Part shown: positions 44,758-51,783 of the stretch, piece by piece
Layout: every line of letters begins with the position of its first letter
How positions within the stretch are numbered: the stretch's first letter is position 1
Assembly: GCA_030525525.1 (NCBI GenBank)
Contig: JAUNEN010000004.1
Location: forward strand, 1 to 64,000
Direction of reading: 5' to 3'
Length of the DNA: 64,000 bases
DNA from: Erysipelotrichaceae bacterium
Lineage (GTDB): Bacteria; Bacillota_I; Bacilli_A; Erysipelotrichales; Erysipelotrichaceae
Notes under the pieces: model-generated
Database searches by the model: none
Told to the model about the DNA's origin: nothing
Seen by the model: only the letters and a program-made list of their open reading frames with translations
Program-made: the position numbers and the translations under genes

Positions 44758-45300
44758 TTATGATACAAACCCTACAAAGATCCTGATCGGTACATCACCC
44801 AGCGAGCCTTCCAGCTCAGCTTCCATTCTCTTTGCAATTTCTCTGAGTGCTGCCTCTTTCGCAATTTCATGATTGTAATCAATAATGTTTCCATCATTGT
44901 CATATTCACAGGATGTTCTGATTTCTATCACAAGTGAATCAATTGTTACGAAATCCGGCTTTGTAAAAACCTTGTCTGAATAATAAGTCAGCACTTGCTT
45001 ATCCTCAGGTTTATTAATTGGAAACTTCGAAATAGTATCCGCAAATGTTCTGACTGCAATCTCTGTAACTCGCTCATCATTCTCTTCTGCATTTTCAATG
45101 ATTTCCCGGTCATCCGGGCTCAATCTTTCAGCATGAATTTCATTCATAATGCAGAAATATTTCAGAGGTGCTGTCACTTTTTCAGATTCAGCAGGAATGA
45201 ATTTCATTTCATTTTCTGCCAATTCATGATCATATTGTTCTAATCCAAGCTGTTCGATCAGATATTTGATTACTTCTTTTTCATACACAGAATTATTCAT
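44758..45300 (-). CDS. Candidate immunity protein of the cysteine-peptidase effector
   Basis: A ~180-aa cytoplasmic protein without signal peptide, membrane helix or recognisable domain; acidic overall (NDERVTEIAVRTF, KPDFVTIDSLVIEIRT). It starts 14 bases after the stop of the papain-like protein. I use the ATG at 45300, 10 bases after AGGAGG; a GTG at 45303 is equally well placed. Small orphan genes directly downstream of T7SS effectors commonly encode their antidotes, so immunity is inferred from position only. It could instead be an unrelated housekeeping protein. Confidence 0.45.
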   Translation of the reverse strand: MNNSVYEKEVIKYLIEQLGLEQYDHELAENEMKFIPAESEKVTAPLKYFCIMNEIHAERLSPDDREIIENAEENDERVTEIAVRTFADTISKFPINKPEDKQVLTYYSDKVFTKPDFVTIDSLVIEIRTSCEYDNDGNIIDYNHEIAKEAALREIAKRMEAELEGSLGDVPIRIFVGFVS

Positions 45301-45314
45301 CACGGACAAACCTC

Positions 45315-46247
45315 CTAGTTATATGACACCTGGGTGAAATCAATAAAGCCATCATATACTGATAAATCCGGAGACAGGTAATATGTGTCACCCCATGAAG
45401 ATACAATCAATCGACCATCATCAGTAACTCCTGTTACTGTCATTCCATGTCCGGCATTCGGATTATTGCGGACCATTCTTCCTTCAGCATCGTAAAGAAT
45501 TACCGGTCTTATACCTACTACTATTTCACCGTTTCTACGAAGTTCATTAAAATTCTCTGCTGTCACCTGGACGGGAGTCGCAGTAACATCGATATTATGA
45601 TCTCGACAGTACGCTTCAAACATCTCTCCATGCTCTGCCAGTGATGCTCCGCTTTCATTTGGATTATCATATGCACAATAGTAATCAGTAACGAGAGCAT
45701 CGTAGTTCAAATCACCGTTCACATACATCGGAAATCCAAATATTCTTTCGAATTCATCTTCTCTTCCTTTAAATCTCAGAAAGAGAGTATTAATCATAGC
45801 GACGTAACCGCAGCCTTCACTGTTCATCGTTTCCAGGAATTTTCTTATTTCTTTGTTTGACATATTAGGATAATAACGTCTGACAATTTCTACAACTGCT
45901 TCCCAGTTTTTTCGAGGGCTACCTTGATCACCTCCATATTGACCTTCATCATCGAATGCCGGGTTGGAGAGTTCTCCCTCAAACTGAAGAATATGATTCT
46001 CTGCATACATGTATTTTGTGGCAATGTCGTTTAAAGCTGTGCCGTTATTGCAAAGTTTTCTTGATTCCGCAAGCAGCTCATAATTCTTCAGAAGCAAATG
46101 TGCCTTAATCAAAAGCATCGATACTCCGAACAGACGTGATCTTGCACTTGATAATTCAAATCGAAGATTATTGATCCGACGGCTCATATTGCGGAATTCT
46201 GAGCCGTAATTCATCAGAACATCTGTTCTTACATCAAATTCGTTCAT
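45315..46247 (-). CDS. Probable T7SS effector with papain-like cysteine peptidase domain
   Basis: A 310-aa protein. The N-terminal ~100 residues are helical and lack a signal peptide, as expected of LXG/WXG-type substrates. Residues ~110-305 form a papain/C39-like peptidase: Cys146 in NSEGCGYVA, His267 in NAGHGMTVTGV, and SSWGD at 283-287, where the usual NSWG asparagine is replaced by Ser, leaving Asp287 or another residue to complete the site. Its start overlaps the stop of the upstream WXG100 gene by four bases (ATGA), which ties it to the secretion substrates. Likely targets are cell-wall peptides or proteins of competing bacteria; this is an inference. Confidence 0.7.
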   Translation of the reverse strand: MNEFDVRTDVLMNYGSEFRNMSRRINNLRFELSSARSRLFGVSMLLIKAHLLLKNYELLAESRKLCNNGTALNDIATKYMYAENHILQFEGELSNPAFDDEGQYGGDQGSPRKNWEAVVEIVRRYYPNMSNKEIRKFLETMNSEGCGYVAMINTLFLRFKGREDEFERIFGFPMYVNGDLNYDALVTDYYCAYDNPNESGASLAEHGEMFEAYCRDHNIDVTATPVQVTAENFNELRRNGEIVVGIRPVILYDAEGRMVRNNPNAGHGMTVTGVTDDGRLIVSSWGDTYYLSPDLSVYDGFIDFTQVSYN

Positions 46248-46564
46248 GAGCCATATCTCCTTTCTGAAGCAATTGTGAGTGCGTTCATCTCAGCGTTGTA
46301 GAGATTCTGCGCAATTTTTGTGATTGATGCGGCTGTTTTCTGAAGGCTGATTGCCGTCTTGGAAATATCATTTCTTGTATCTGTAGTTTTTGCCAGGTAC
46401 GTTGATGCATTTTCACCGGTCCAGTTCTGGTTAATCGCCTGAATAGCATCAGTCATATCTCTGTTTGAGAGTCTTGCCAGTTCAGCAGCGATTTTTTCAA
46501 TTTCCTGTGCCTGCCGGATTGAATTTGTATATTTAAACTCAATTATTGTTTGAACTATTGACAT
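46244..46564 (-). CDS. WXG100-type protein
   Basis: A 106-aa helical hairpin protein with the WxG turn at NQNWTGENAST (near residue 50). WXG100 proteins are T7SS substrates or chaperone-like partners and form four-helix bundles with each other or with larger toxins. Because it directly precedes the cysteine peptidase, with a four-base overlap, it is the best candidate for that effector's secretion partner. RBS AAGGAGG. Confidence 0.8.
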   Translation of the reverse strand: MSIVQTIIEFKYTNSIRQAQEIEKIAAELARLSNRDMTDAIQAINQNWTGENASTYLAKTTDTRNDISKTAISLQKTAASITKIAQNLYNAEMNALTIASERRYGS

Positions 46565-46575
46565 ACCGGACCTCC

Positions 46576-46887
46576 TTAGATGATGACTTCAGAAGACAAG
46601 CCTTCTGAAATACTTGTGTTTGCTGATTCTGCCTGTTCGTACACACCTGCCATCTGAAGAAGATCTTTCGGATATTCGTTCAGACGCTTGAACAGTTCTT
46701 CAATTCTGTCCTTTTTGCTCTGATATTCATTTCTCTCTTTGTCACCGGCTTCACCGATCCAGTAATTGGAAGTTCTGTTGACGATTGCTTCCAGACTGTC
46801 AAACTGTGCACGCATTTCAGCTGTCCGGCCTTGAAGAGAAGATGCCTTGGCGGTGAGTACTTCTGTTTTCACTTTGATCTTTGACAT
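46576..46887 (-). CDS. WXG100-type protein
   Basis: A 103-aa protein with turn motif NYWIGEAGD and a long second helix ending in LSSEVII. The tail SEVII closely resembles the NEVII tail of the WXG100 protein at 48898-49212. RBS AAGGAGGAAG. It is the middle gene of three WXG100-type genes in a row. Confidence 0.8.
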   Translation of the reverse strand: MSKIKVKTEVLTAKASSLQGRTAEMRAQFDSLEAIVNRTSNYWIGEAGDKERNEYQSKKDRIEELFKRLNEYPKDLLQMAGVYEQAESANTSISEGLSSEVII

Positions 46888-46899
46888 GCTTCTTCCTCC

Positions 46900-47199
46900 T
46901 TATCTCAGATGCTGGATCAGATTGCTGACATCCTGCTCTGCTTTGTTGTATTCCTTCTTAGCGTATTCCAGTTCTTCACGGTAATTTCTGAGCCAGAGGA
47001 TTGTATTCTTTACATATTCATAATCCTTTGCAAACTGAAGAACCAGAACTGCGTGAGCCGTACCTTCCCACATCGTGTGCAGCTGTTCGACATCTTCATA
47101 TACGGCATTACTGACGGAATTCAACCTCTCAATTAAGTCGTTGATTTCATTTGTGTCTCTCTCCAGGACACTTGTATTGATTGCAATTCTTTGTCCCAT
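46900..47199 (-). CDS. WXG100-type protein
   Basis: A 99-aa protein with HTMWEGTAHAVLVLQF at the turn between two long helices, then a heptad-rich C-terminal helix. First of the three-gene WXG100 set that leads into the peptidase effector. About 120 bases separate it from the radical SAM gene upstream, so it may have its own promoter. Confidence 0.8.
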   Translation of the reverse strand: MGQRIAINTSVLERDTNEINDLIERLNSVSNAVYEDVEQLHTMWEGTAHAVLVLQFAKDYEYVKNTILWLRNYREELEYAKKEYNKAEQDVSNLIQHLR

Positions 47200-47316
47200 A
47201 ATCTCTGTTTCCTTTTCTACAATCTCAGTATAGCCATCTATTTTTCTGATTCTTCCAAAGGCTGATAGAATGCATATTTATCGGGATGAACGGCATATTA
47301 CCGTCATTGCATGCAT

Positions 47317-48396
47317 TTAATCAAAGAGTATTCCCTTCATACAGACCATCGGCTTGTCTGCATCATAATCCCAGCTGTGTCTGGCATCTCCCCGGCAGAA
47401 GCGCTTGTGAGCACATTCTTTACAGGTTTGATTTGTTTCACTGATATCTCTTCTGAATATTTCAAAACGGTTATTCCAGACATCTGAAAAACGTGATTCG
47501 TAAATGTTCCCCTGAATTGTTTCAGGTCTGCGTTCAATATCCAGACATGCGCCGATATCCCCGTTTGCCATAATACTGGCAGTATAGACACCTGCATTGC
47601 ATAACCAGTACCAGTCACGTATCTCCGCTTCATAATCCAGTCCGAGGTAATGGCTGCAGCCGAATTCAAGAGGATATCCTTCATTTCGCTTCTGCCTGAT
47701 GAAATCAAACAGATATACATATTCATCTTTACTCAGCATCAGATCCGGCCTTAACAAAGCACGGCCGATCGGTTCAAGATGAATCACTCTCCATGAATCA
47801 ATATCAATTCCCTTCATGATTTCAAAAAGGTCATCAAGTTCTTTGATATTTTCATGATTCACAACAGTTGTGATCTGAACAGATTGAAAAGCATGTTCAT
47901 CAATCAGATTCTGTATTCCCTGCATTGCCCGACGATATCCACCCGGTAAACCGCGATAGCGATCATGCGTTTCTTCCAGGCCGTCTATGGAAACAGATAT
48001 TGTTTTCATTCCGCACAAAGCAAGTTTATGAGCGATTTCAGGAGTGATCAGAGTCGCATTGCTGGTCATTCCCCATGCATATCCAAGCTCATTTGCGTAT
48101 GACATGATTTCAAAAAAATCATGCCTGAGCAGCGGTTCACCGCCGGTGATGCAAAGCATCATTTTCCGGATATCAAAATCTTCTTTGACTTCATCGAGAA
48201 TCCGTTTGTAATCATCTGCACTCATCTCATTTTCTGCTGTGTAATCACAGCTGCTGCCGCAATGAAAGCAATGTTCGTTGCAGCGCAGTGTCAATTCCAG
48301 AAATAGATGACGAAGCTCTGGTGATTGATACGGTTTAAATGTATATTGAGACAGATCCTGAAGATGTTTTTTCTTGATCTCTTTAATCTGATTCAT
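47317..48396 (-). CDS. Radical SAM/SPASM enzyme
   Basis: A 359-aa radical SAM protein. The Fe-S motif CNEHCFHC (Cys39, 43 and 46) lies at the start of a TIM-barrel core (TGGEPLLR, SVSIDGLEETHDRYRG). The C-terminus is a SPASM domain with several Cys (WLCNAG, GACLD, TCKECAHKRFCRG, MVCMKG) that hold auxiliary clusters. SPASM enzymes mostly modify peptides (RiPP maturases, sactisynthases, cyclophane-forming enzymes, quinohaemoprotein maturases). The start overlaps the stop of the repeat lipoprotein gene by four bases (ATGA), so the two are co-translated and the lipoprotein is the obvious substrate. No peptide-recognition domain (RRE) is evident at the N-terminus. Confidence 0.88.
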   Translation of the reverse strand: MNQIKEIKKKHLQDLSQYTFKPYQSPELRHLFLELTLRCNEHCFHCGSSCDYTAENEMSADDYKRILDEVKEDFDIRKMMLCITGGEPLLRHDFFEIMSYANELGYAWGMTSNATLITPEIAHKLALCGMKTISVSIDGLEETHDRYRGLPGGYRRAMQGIQNLIDEHAFQSVQITTVVNHENIKELDDLFEIMKGIDIDSWRVIHLEPIGRALLRPDLMLSKDEYVYLFDFIRQKRNEGYPLEFGCSHYLGLDYEAEIRDWYWLCNAGVYTASIMANGDIGACLDIERRPETIQGNIYESRFSDVWNNRFEIFRRDISETNQTCKECAHKRFCRGDARHSWDYDADKPMVCMKGILFD

Positions 48397-48710
48397 GGCT
48401 GTGCATTCTCTCCGTTTTCACCATTAGAATTATTTGGCGCAACAGGAGGCGGACCATATACAGCCGTATTGGTGTTCGATGCCGGTTCGTAATCACCTGA
48501 TTCTGTCTCTGTTTGATTCTGTTCGTTATCCTCACCACTGGTTTCTGCAGGAGCAGGTCCATATACTCCAGCATTTTGATTATCTGCCGGCTCATATGAC
48601 GGATCCGGAGTTTCTGTATTCTGCTGATCATTGACAGCTGCACATCCTGTCAGCATAATCCCGGCAAGAATTCCGGCTGCCGTATTCTTTTTGATCGTCA
48701 GTTTTTTCAT
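48393..48710 (-). CDS. Small lipoprotein with VYGPxP repeats (candidate RiPP-like substrate)
   Basis: A 105-aa lipoprotein. The signal peptide ends in lipobox LTGC (Cys23). The mature part is Asn/Glu/Pro-rich, with two copies of a 16-residue motif, YEPADNQNAGVYGPAP (39-54) and YEPASNTNTAVYGPPP (74-89), 35 residues apart. I chose the ATG at 48710 because AAGGAG precedes it by a good distance; the longer frame upstream lacks a site. Its translational coupling with a SPASM radical SAM enzyme makes it a likely substrate, with the repeated Tyr or Pro as modification sites. I do not recognise the family with certainty. Confidence 0.75.
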   Translation of the reverse strand: MKKLTIKKNTAAGILAGIMLTGCAAVNDQQNTETPDPSYEPADNQNAGVYGPAPAETSGEDNEQNQTETESGDYEPASNTNTAVYGPPPVAPNNSNGENGENAQP

Positions 48711-48744
48711 TATGCATTCTCCTTTCTGCAATTCGAAACACCAT

Positions 48745-48790
48745 AACCTCAAAAAAGATACAGATCTCTTTCTGTATATTTTTTGAGGTT
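48745..48790 (-). terminator. 46-base near-perfect inverted repeat
   Basis: AACCTCAAAAAA at 48745-48756 pairs with TTTTTTGAGGTT at 48779-48790, enclosing an inner ATACAGA/TTCTGTAT stem. The A/T tracts make it work as a terminator in either direction. It separates the WXG100 genes upstream from the lipoprotein/radical SAM operon, which starts 35 bases further on. Confidence 0.65.
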
Positions 48791-48852
48791 GTTTCTTCCT
48801 GATTTTTTTATTAACTGCTTGATTGATTCCCCCTGATCAATTCTGCCCGATC

Positions 48853-48881
48853 AGGCGGGCAATGTTTTTTGGGCATTGCCC
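48853..48881 (-). terminator. Strong GC stem-loop after WXG100 genes
   Basis: A perfect 10-bp stem (GCGGGCAATG / CATTGCCCGC) begins about 17 bases past the WXG100 stop. It lacks a U tail on the minus strand, so it may protect the 3' end of the WXG100 mRNA, with the second hairpin (48745-48790) acting as terminator. Confidence 0.5.
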
Positions 48882-48897
48882 GCTCACATCCTGTTCA

Positions 48898-49212
48898 TCA
48901 GATGATAACTTCGTTGGATAATCCGGCAGCGATCTCTGCATTTTCCTGCTCTGCTCTTGCATAGCCGGCTGCCATTTCCTGAAGGTCTCTGCTATGTTCC
49001 TGGACCATTCTGAACATTCTCTGCATGTCAGGTTCGAGACCCTTGAACTTTGTGATGAATGCGTTGGACGCTTCACCCTGCCATGTGGATGTCATTGAGC
49101 CGACAACCTCGAGCATCTGGTTTGTCAATGTGTTGAGCTGTGTGCCTTCGTCGCTGAATTCCTGTGCTGTCCGGTTTAATACTTCCGGTGAAACTTTAAT
49201 CATGCCTTCCAT
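48898..49212 (-). CDS. WXG100 protein
   Basis: A 104-aa helical hairpin with STWQGEASNAF at the turn, and a C-terminal helix ending NEVII. It is a classical WXG100/ESAT-6-like size. An RBS of AAGGAG is seven bases before the ATG at 49212. With the next upstream gene it probably forms the main EsxA-like pair of this system; the strong stem-loop after it fits a highly expressed, separately processed transcript. Confidence 0.88.
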   Translation of the reverse strand: MEGMIKVSPEVLNRTAQEFSDEGTQLNTLTNQMLEVVGSMTSTWQGEASNAFITKFKGLEPDMQRMFRMVQEHSRDLQEMAAGYARAEQENAEIAAGLSNEVII

Positions 49213-49262
49213 GTTTTTTCTCCTTTTTCAATTTTTTCTTTCAATTCCGGTGATAGCTGACA

Positions 49263-49565
49263 TTATTTGTAAGATCTTGTCTTGGCGATTTCGATGTTCT
49301 GGCTTTCTGCCTGTGAATACTTCTGAGCGATCTGATTGAGCGCGTTGACATAAGCGCTGATTGCATTGTAGAAATTATTCATCTGAATAATGTCAGTATG
49401 GAATGCATTGTCGAATGTAGCTTTTGCTTCGCCTTCCCACATACCGTTGAGTGATGCCTGAGTTGCTGTGAGCTGCTCTGTCTTTGCCTTAAACTGTGCA
49501 TTCATTTCCTGAAGCTGTTCTGCCTTTGCAACTATTTCGCTGATTGTCGTTGTGAATTCTGCCAT
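49263..49565 (-). CDS. WXG100 protein (EsxA-like)
   Basis: A 100-aa protein with GMWEGEAKATFDNAF at the turn; the length and pattern are the closest to canonical EsxA/YukE. It starts after a perfect AGGAGG at 49565. The ~100 bases upstream are AT-rich and contain a small hairpin, suggesting either a terminator for the T7SS core operon or a processing site. It is exported by the EssC motor encoded upstream. Confidence 0.9.
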   Translation of the reverse strand: MAEFTTTISEIVAKAEQLQEMNAQFKAKTEQLTATQASLNGMWEGEAKATFDNAFHTDIIQMNNFYNAISAYVNALNQIAQKYSQAESQNIEIAKTRSYK

Positions 49566-49670
49566 ATTTTTTTCCTCCTGTTTTTGTTTACACTTACATA
49601 ATAATCATCAATCCAAGCGATTTTTATTTTTGCGACAGAATGCATTTTTACTGTGATGAAATGCACATTT

Positions 49671-49973
49671 TTAATTATTTTTCTGTATTTCGGGGTGAAT
49701 CAGGTAATCAAGTTCTGCCAGCTGATCGAACCGGTTTGTACCGAATTCTGTCTTTGGCCAGAAGATTCTTTCGTGATTGACAGCGTCTTCGATCTTTCTG
49801 TCAGCTTCCTGATAAATCTGATATGCCTCATTCATGAATTGATTGAGTGATTTGAGTACTTCCAGCCTTTCCTCCCAGAACGAAGAGTGATCCAAAACAG
49901 TCAGTTCATACATCTGTTCCAGAAGCTTTTCCGTTTCATAAGCAATTTTCAATACTCTTTCTTCTGTTTTCAT
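49671..49973 (-). CDS. Small helical T7SS-associated protein
   Basis: A 100-aa protein of mostly helical, charged sequence (EKLLEQMYELTVLDHSSFWEERLEVLKSL). No WxG turn or known domain. The start overlaps the stop of the FHA gene (TGATG), so it is translationally coupled to it. It is probably a chaperone-like or structural accessory of the system; unknown otherwise. Confidence 0.6.
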   Translation of the reverse strand: MKTEERVLKIAYETEKLLEQMYELTVLDHSSFWEERLEVLKSLNQFMNEAYQIYQEADRKIEDAVNHERIFWPKTEFGTNRFDQLAELDYLIHPEIQKNN

Positions 49974-50524
49974 CAGTGTATTCCTCTAAATCTGATTTTC
50001 AGTCTTGTATCACCGATTCTCAATTCATCATTCTGATTGACAATTGTTGTACCGCGAACACGCATATCATTCAGATATGTAGGGTTCTTCGTACTGAGAT
50101 TCTCAAGCAGCAGCTGATGTTTCTGATAACTGAGGCGGCAATGTGTTGCCAAAATCTTTGGATCCCCTTCGATAATGATCTTTTTTTCATGAGAATCACC
50201 GGTCTTCACACGGCCAATATAAACTTCTGTATTGAACGATTTCCGATACTCCATGGCTGTCATCGTATTGGTAAGAACAATTGTACAGACGGGTGTTGCA
50301 TTTCCGTTGACCATTACAGTCCCGTCATTAAGCTGTCCAGTATCAAAGTGGTCGCCTTTCCTTCTTCCGTAAAGCAAAGTTTTCAGATCAACGCCATTCG
50401 TTACAAAGATATGCTGACCTTGCCGTTCTTCCACTGTCTGACTGTTTTTCCGTCTGATCAGGAAGTACGCAAGTGCAGCAATCAAACTGATTGCAATCAG
50501 CCCTAACAGGATGTACTCACTCAT
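49973..50524 (-). CDS. Membrane-anchored FHA protein
   Basis: A 183-aa protein: N-terminal membrane helix (MSEYILLGLIAISLIAALAYFLI), a linker, then an FHA domain over residues ~85-180 (VYIGRVKTGDSHEKKIII, DPKILATHCRLSYQKHQLLLENLSTKNPTYLNDMRV). The Gly-Arg, Thr-His and Asn positions of the FHA pocket are present. I start it at the ATG 50524, preceded by AGGAGAAAG, which overlaps the upstream gene by eight bases. It probably reads kinase phosphorylation at the T7SS membrane complex. Confidence 0.82.
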   Translation of the reverse strand: MSEYILLGLIAISLIAALAYFLIRRKNSQTVEERQGQHIFVTNGVDLKTLLYGRRKGDHFDTGQLNDGTVMVNGNATPVCTIVLTNTMTAMEYRKSFNTEVYIGRVKTGDSHEKKIIIEGDPKILATHCRLSYQKHQLLLENLSTKNPTYLNDMRVRGTTIVNQNDELRIGDTRLKIRFRGIH

Positions 50525-50696
50525 CTTCTTTCTCCTGACAGACTGCAATATACTTTTCGATTTTGCTGCATTCTTCAGCGGTGATCAGATGAATCAGCTT
50601 TCCTGCTTCGTCCTTCCAGCCTGAAGTGATCATTTCATCAATCTCTCTGTATTTCTGAAGGCATTCTGCCATTAATTCTTCTTTGTCTTTTTTCAT
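50517..50696 (-). CDS. Small protein, T7SS operon
   Basis: A 59-aa cytoplasmic protein, charged and helical (DKEELMAECLQKYREIDEMITSGW...KIEKYIAVCQEK). I use the ATG at 50696, eight bases after GAGG; an ATG two codons earlier is too close. No recognisable family. It is coupled to the FHA gene by overlap. Confidence 0.5.
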   Translation of the reverse strand: MKKDKEELMAECLQKYREIDEMITSGWKDEAGKLIHLITAEECSKIEKYIAVCQEKEDE

Positions 50697-50711
50697 AGGC
50701 ATATCCTCAAA

Positions 50712-50903
50712 TCAATAGAGTCTAAAGCTGTTATCTGCTTGTTCGGTTCCATATTCCGAAATGACTCGGCTCAGTAAATCTTTTGCTTCAGCAGCTCTTT
50801 CCCGGATATCATCGAACATCTCTTCATCCAGTAAATCCGTCATCTGAGTCAGAAGAGTATTTAATTCTTCTGCCTGATCGGCAAGATATTTATTCTCCAT
50901 CAT
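50712..50903 (-). CDS. Small protein, T7SS operon
   Basis: A 63-aa helical, acidic protein (EELNTLLTQMTDLLDEEMFDDIRERA). Two adjacent ATG codons could start it. It overlaps the preceding gene by 14 bases. No family recognised; with its two neighbours it forms a run of three very short genes between YukD and the FHA protein. Confidence 0.5.
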   Translation of the reverse strand: MMENKYLADQAEELNTLLTQMTDLLDEEMFDDIRERAAEAKDLLSRVISEYGTEQADNSFRLY

Positions 50904-51111
50904 ACATTCTCCTGATCCGCTCAGCCTTTTCTAAAAGCAGTGCTTCGCTCTGTTCTGAAATACGGCATGCTGTACGGATATCCTGATTGATTGTCTGAAT
51001 GATCATAACCGCACTTAACAGTTCTTTCTGATCTGAATCGATATGATCAATAACAGTTTCAGTCTGAGTGATCAGAGCCAGAAGTTTGTCACGTCTGTCT
51101 TTATCTATCAT
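50890..51111 (-). CDS. Small helical protein, T7SS operon
   Basis: A 73-aa helical protein (RRDKLLALITQTETVIDHIDSDQKELLSAVMII). The ATG at 51111 has GAGGAAA upstream; an earlier in-frame TTG has none. No known domain. The sequence resembles a short two-helix bundle and may act as a chaperone or assembly factor for WXG100 substrates. Confidence 0.5.
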   Translation of the reverse strand: MIDKDRRDKLLALITQTETVIDHIDSDQKELLSAVMIIQTINQDIRTACRISEQSEALLLEKAERIRRMYDGE

Positions 51112-51136
51112 ATTTGTTTCCTCACATTCTGCTGTT

Positions 51137-51385
51137 TCAGGCAAGAATCACCGATTGACCGGTTTTAAGATTGTTTTCATATGCAGACAAAGAAAGATCA
51201 AGCATTCTATGTGAATTGACATCGTAGAAAAGAAATCTGTTCCGATCTCCTTCAACCTGACACTGTTCTTCTCTGCAGATCAGATCGATCAGTTCATTTC
51301 TGATCTTTACAAGCTGAACAGTTTCATTGACCCTGACGTCGTATTTTTTATCAAGAACAGGAACTTCAACATTGATAATGATCAT
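51137..51385 (-). CDS. YukD/EsaB-like ubiquitin-fold protein
   Basis: An 82-aa protein (MIIINVEVPVLDKKYDVRVNETVQL...FLFYDVNSHRMLDLSLSAYENNLKTGQSVIL) with the beta-grasp pattern of YukD/EsaB, a small cytoplasmic core component of Firmicutes T7SS with no conjugation Gly-Gly tail. The ATG at 51385 overlaps the preceding stop by four bases; an ATG six codons earlier is also possible. It is the clearest sign, with EssC and the WXG100 genes, that this locus is a T7SSb-type system. Confidence 0.8.
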   Translation of the reverse strand: MIIINVEVPVLDKKYDVRVNETVQLVKIRNELIDLICREEQCQVEGDRNRFLFYDVNSHRMLDLSLSAYENNLKTGQSVILA

Positions 51386-51783
51386 AAAATGCTCTGCCTC
51401 CATTCTCTGTAAGCTTCAAGCGGCATACCGGTAATCCGGATTGCATCTTTTCTCTGCCAGTAGCGCTCTGTGACGGCAGCTGCTTCATTTCCGAAATAAA
51501 CAAAGTATTCTCTGCCGTCTTCACCGGAAATTACCTGAGTTGATTCAGGATTTCCGATGATTGTCAGATACTTTTTCAATTCAGGGATAATTTCGAAACT
51601 TTCTTCATGCACGCTGAGCAGATTTTTCTGTGTCAGATGATGAAGACTGAGGAGAACTTCGCTTTCCGTGAATGTCTTTTCATTCATCAAAATGCCTTCA
51701 TTTTTATCAAACCCCAGGGAGAACAGAAGTACACGCAGTTCGTCAAAGGATAGAATCCAGCTTTTGAGATTTGCTTCGATCAT
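51382..51783 (-). CDS. EspG/DUF5081-like T7SS accessory protein (tentative)
   Basis: A 133-aa protein. The opening (ILSFDELRVLLFSLGFDKNEGILM, then TFTESEVLLSLHHLTQKNLL) has the hydrophobic pattern of EspG-type and DUF5081 chaperones, which bind secretion substrates. The rest (YFVYFGNEAAAVTERYW) fits a beta-sheet core. The match is by pattern only. The ATG at 51783 is preceded by GGGAGG and lies 41 bases inside the end of the LytTR gene, an unusually long overlap; it is coupled to YukD at its other end. Confidence 0.5.
   Translation of the reverse strand: MIEANLKSWILSFDELRVLLFSLGFDKNEGILMNEKTFTESEVLLSLHHLTQKNLLSVHEESFEIIPELKKYLTIIGNPESTQVISGEDGREYFVYFGNEAAAVTERYWQRKDAIRITGMPLEAYREWRQSIL

Noticed and set aside
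48711-48752. Longer start for the VYGP lipoprotein
   Set aside because: It would bury the signal peptide behind 14 residues and ignores the clear AAGGAG before 48710.
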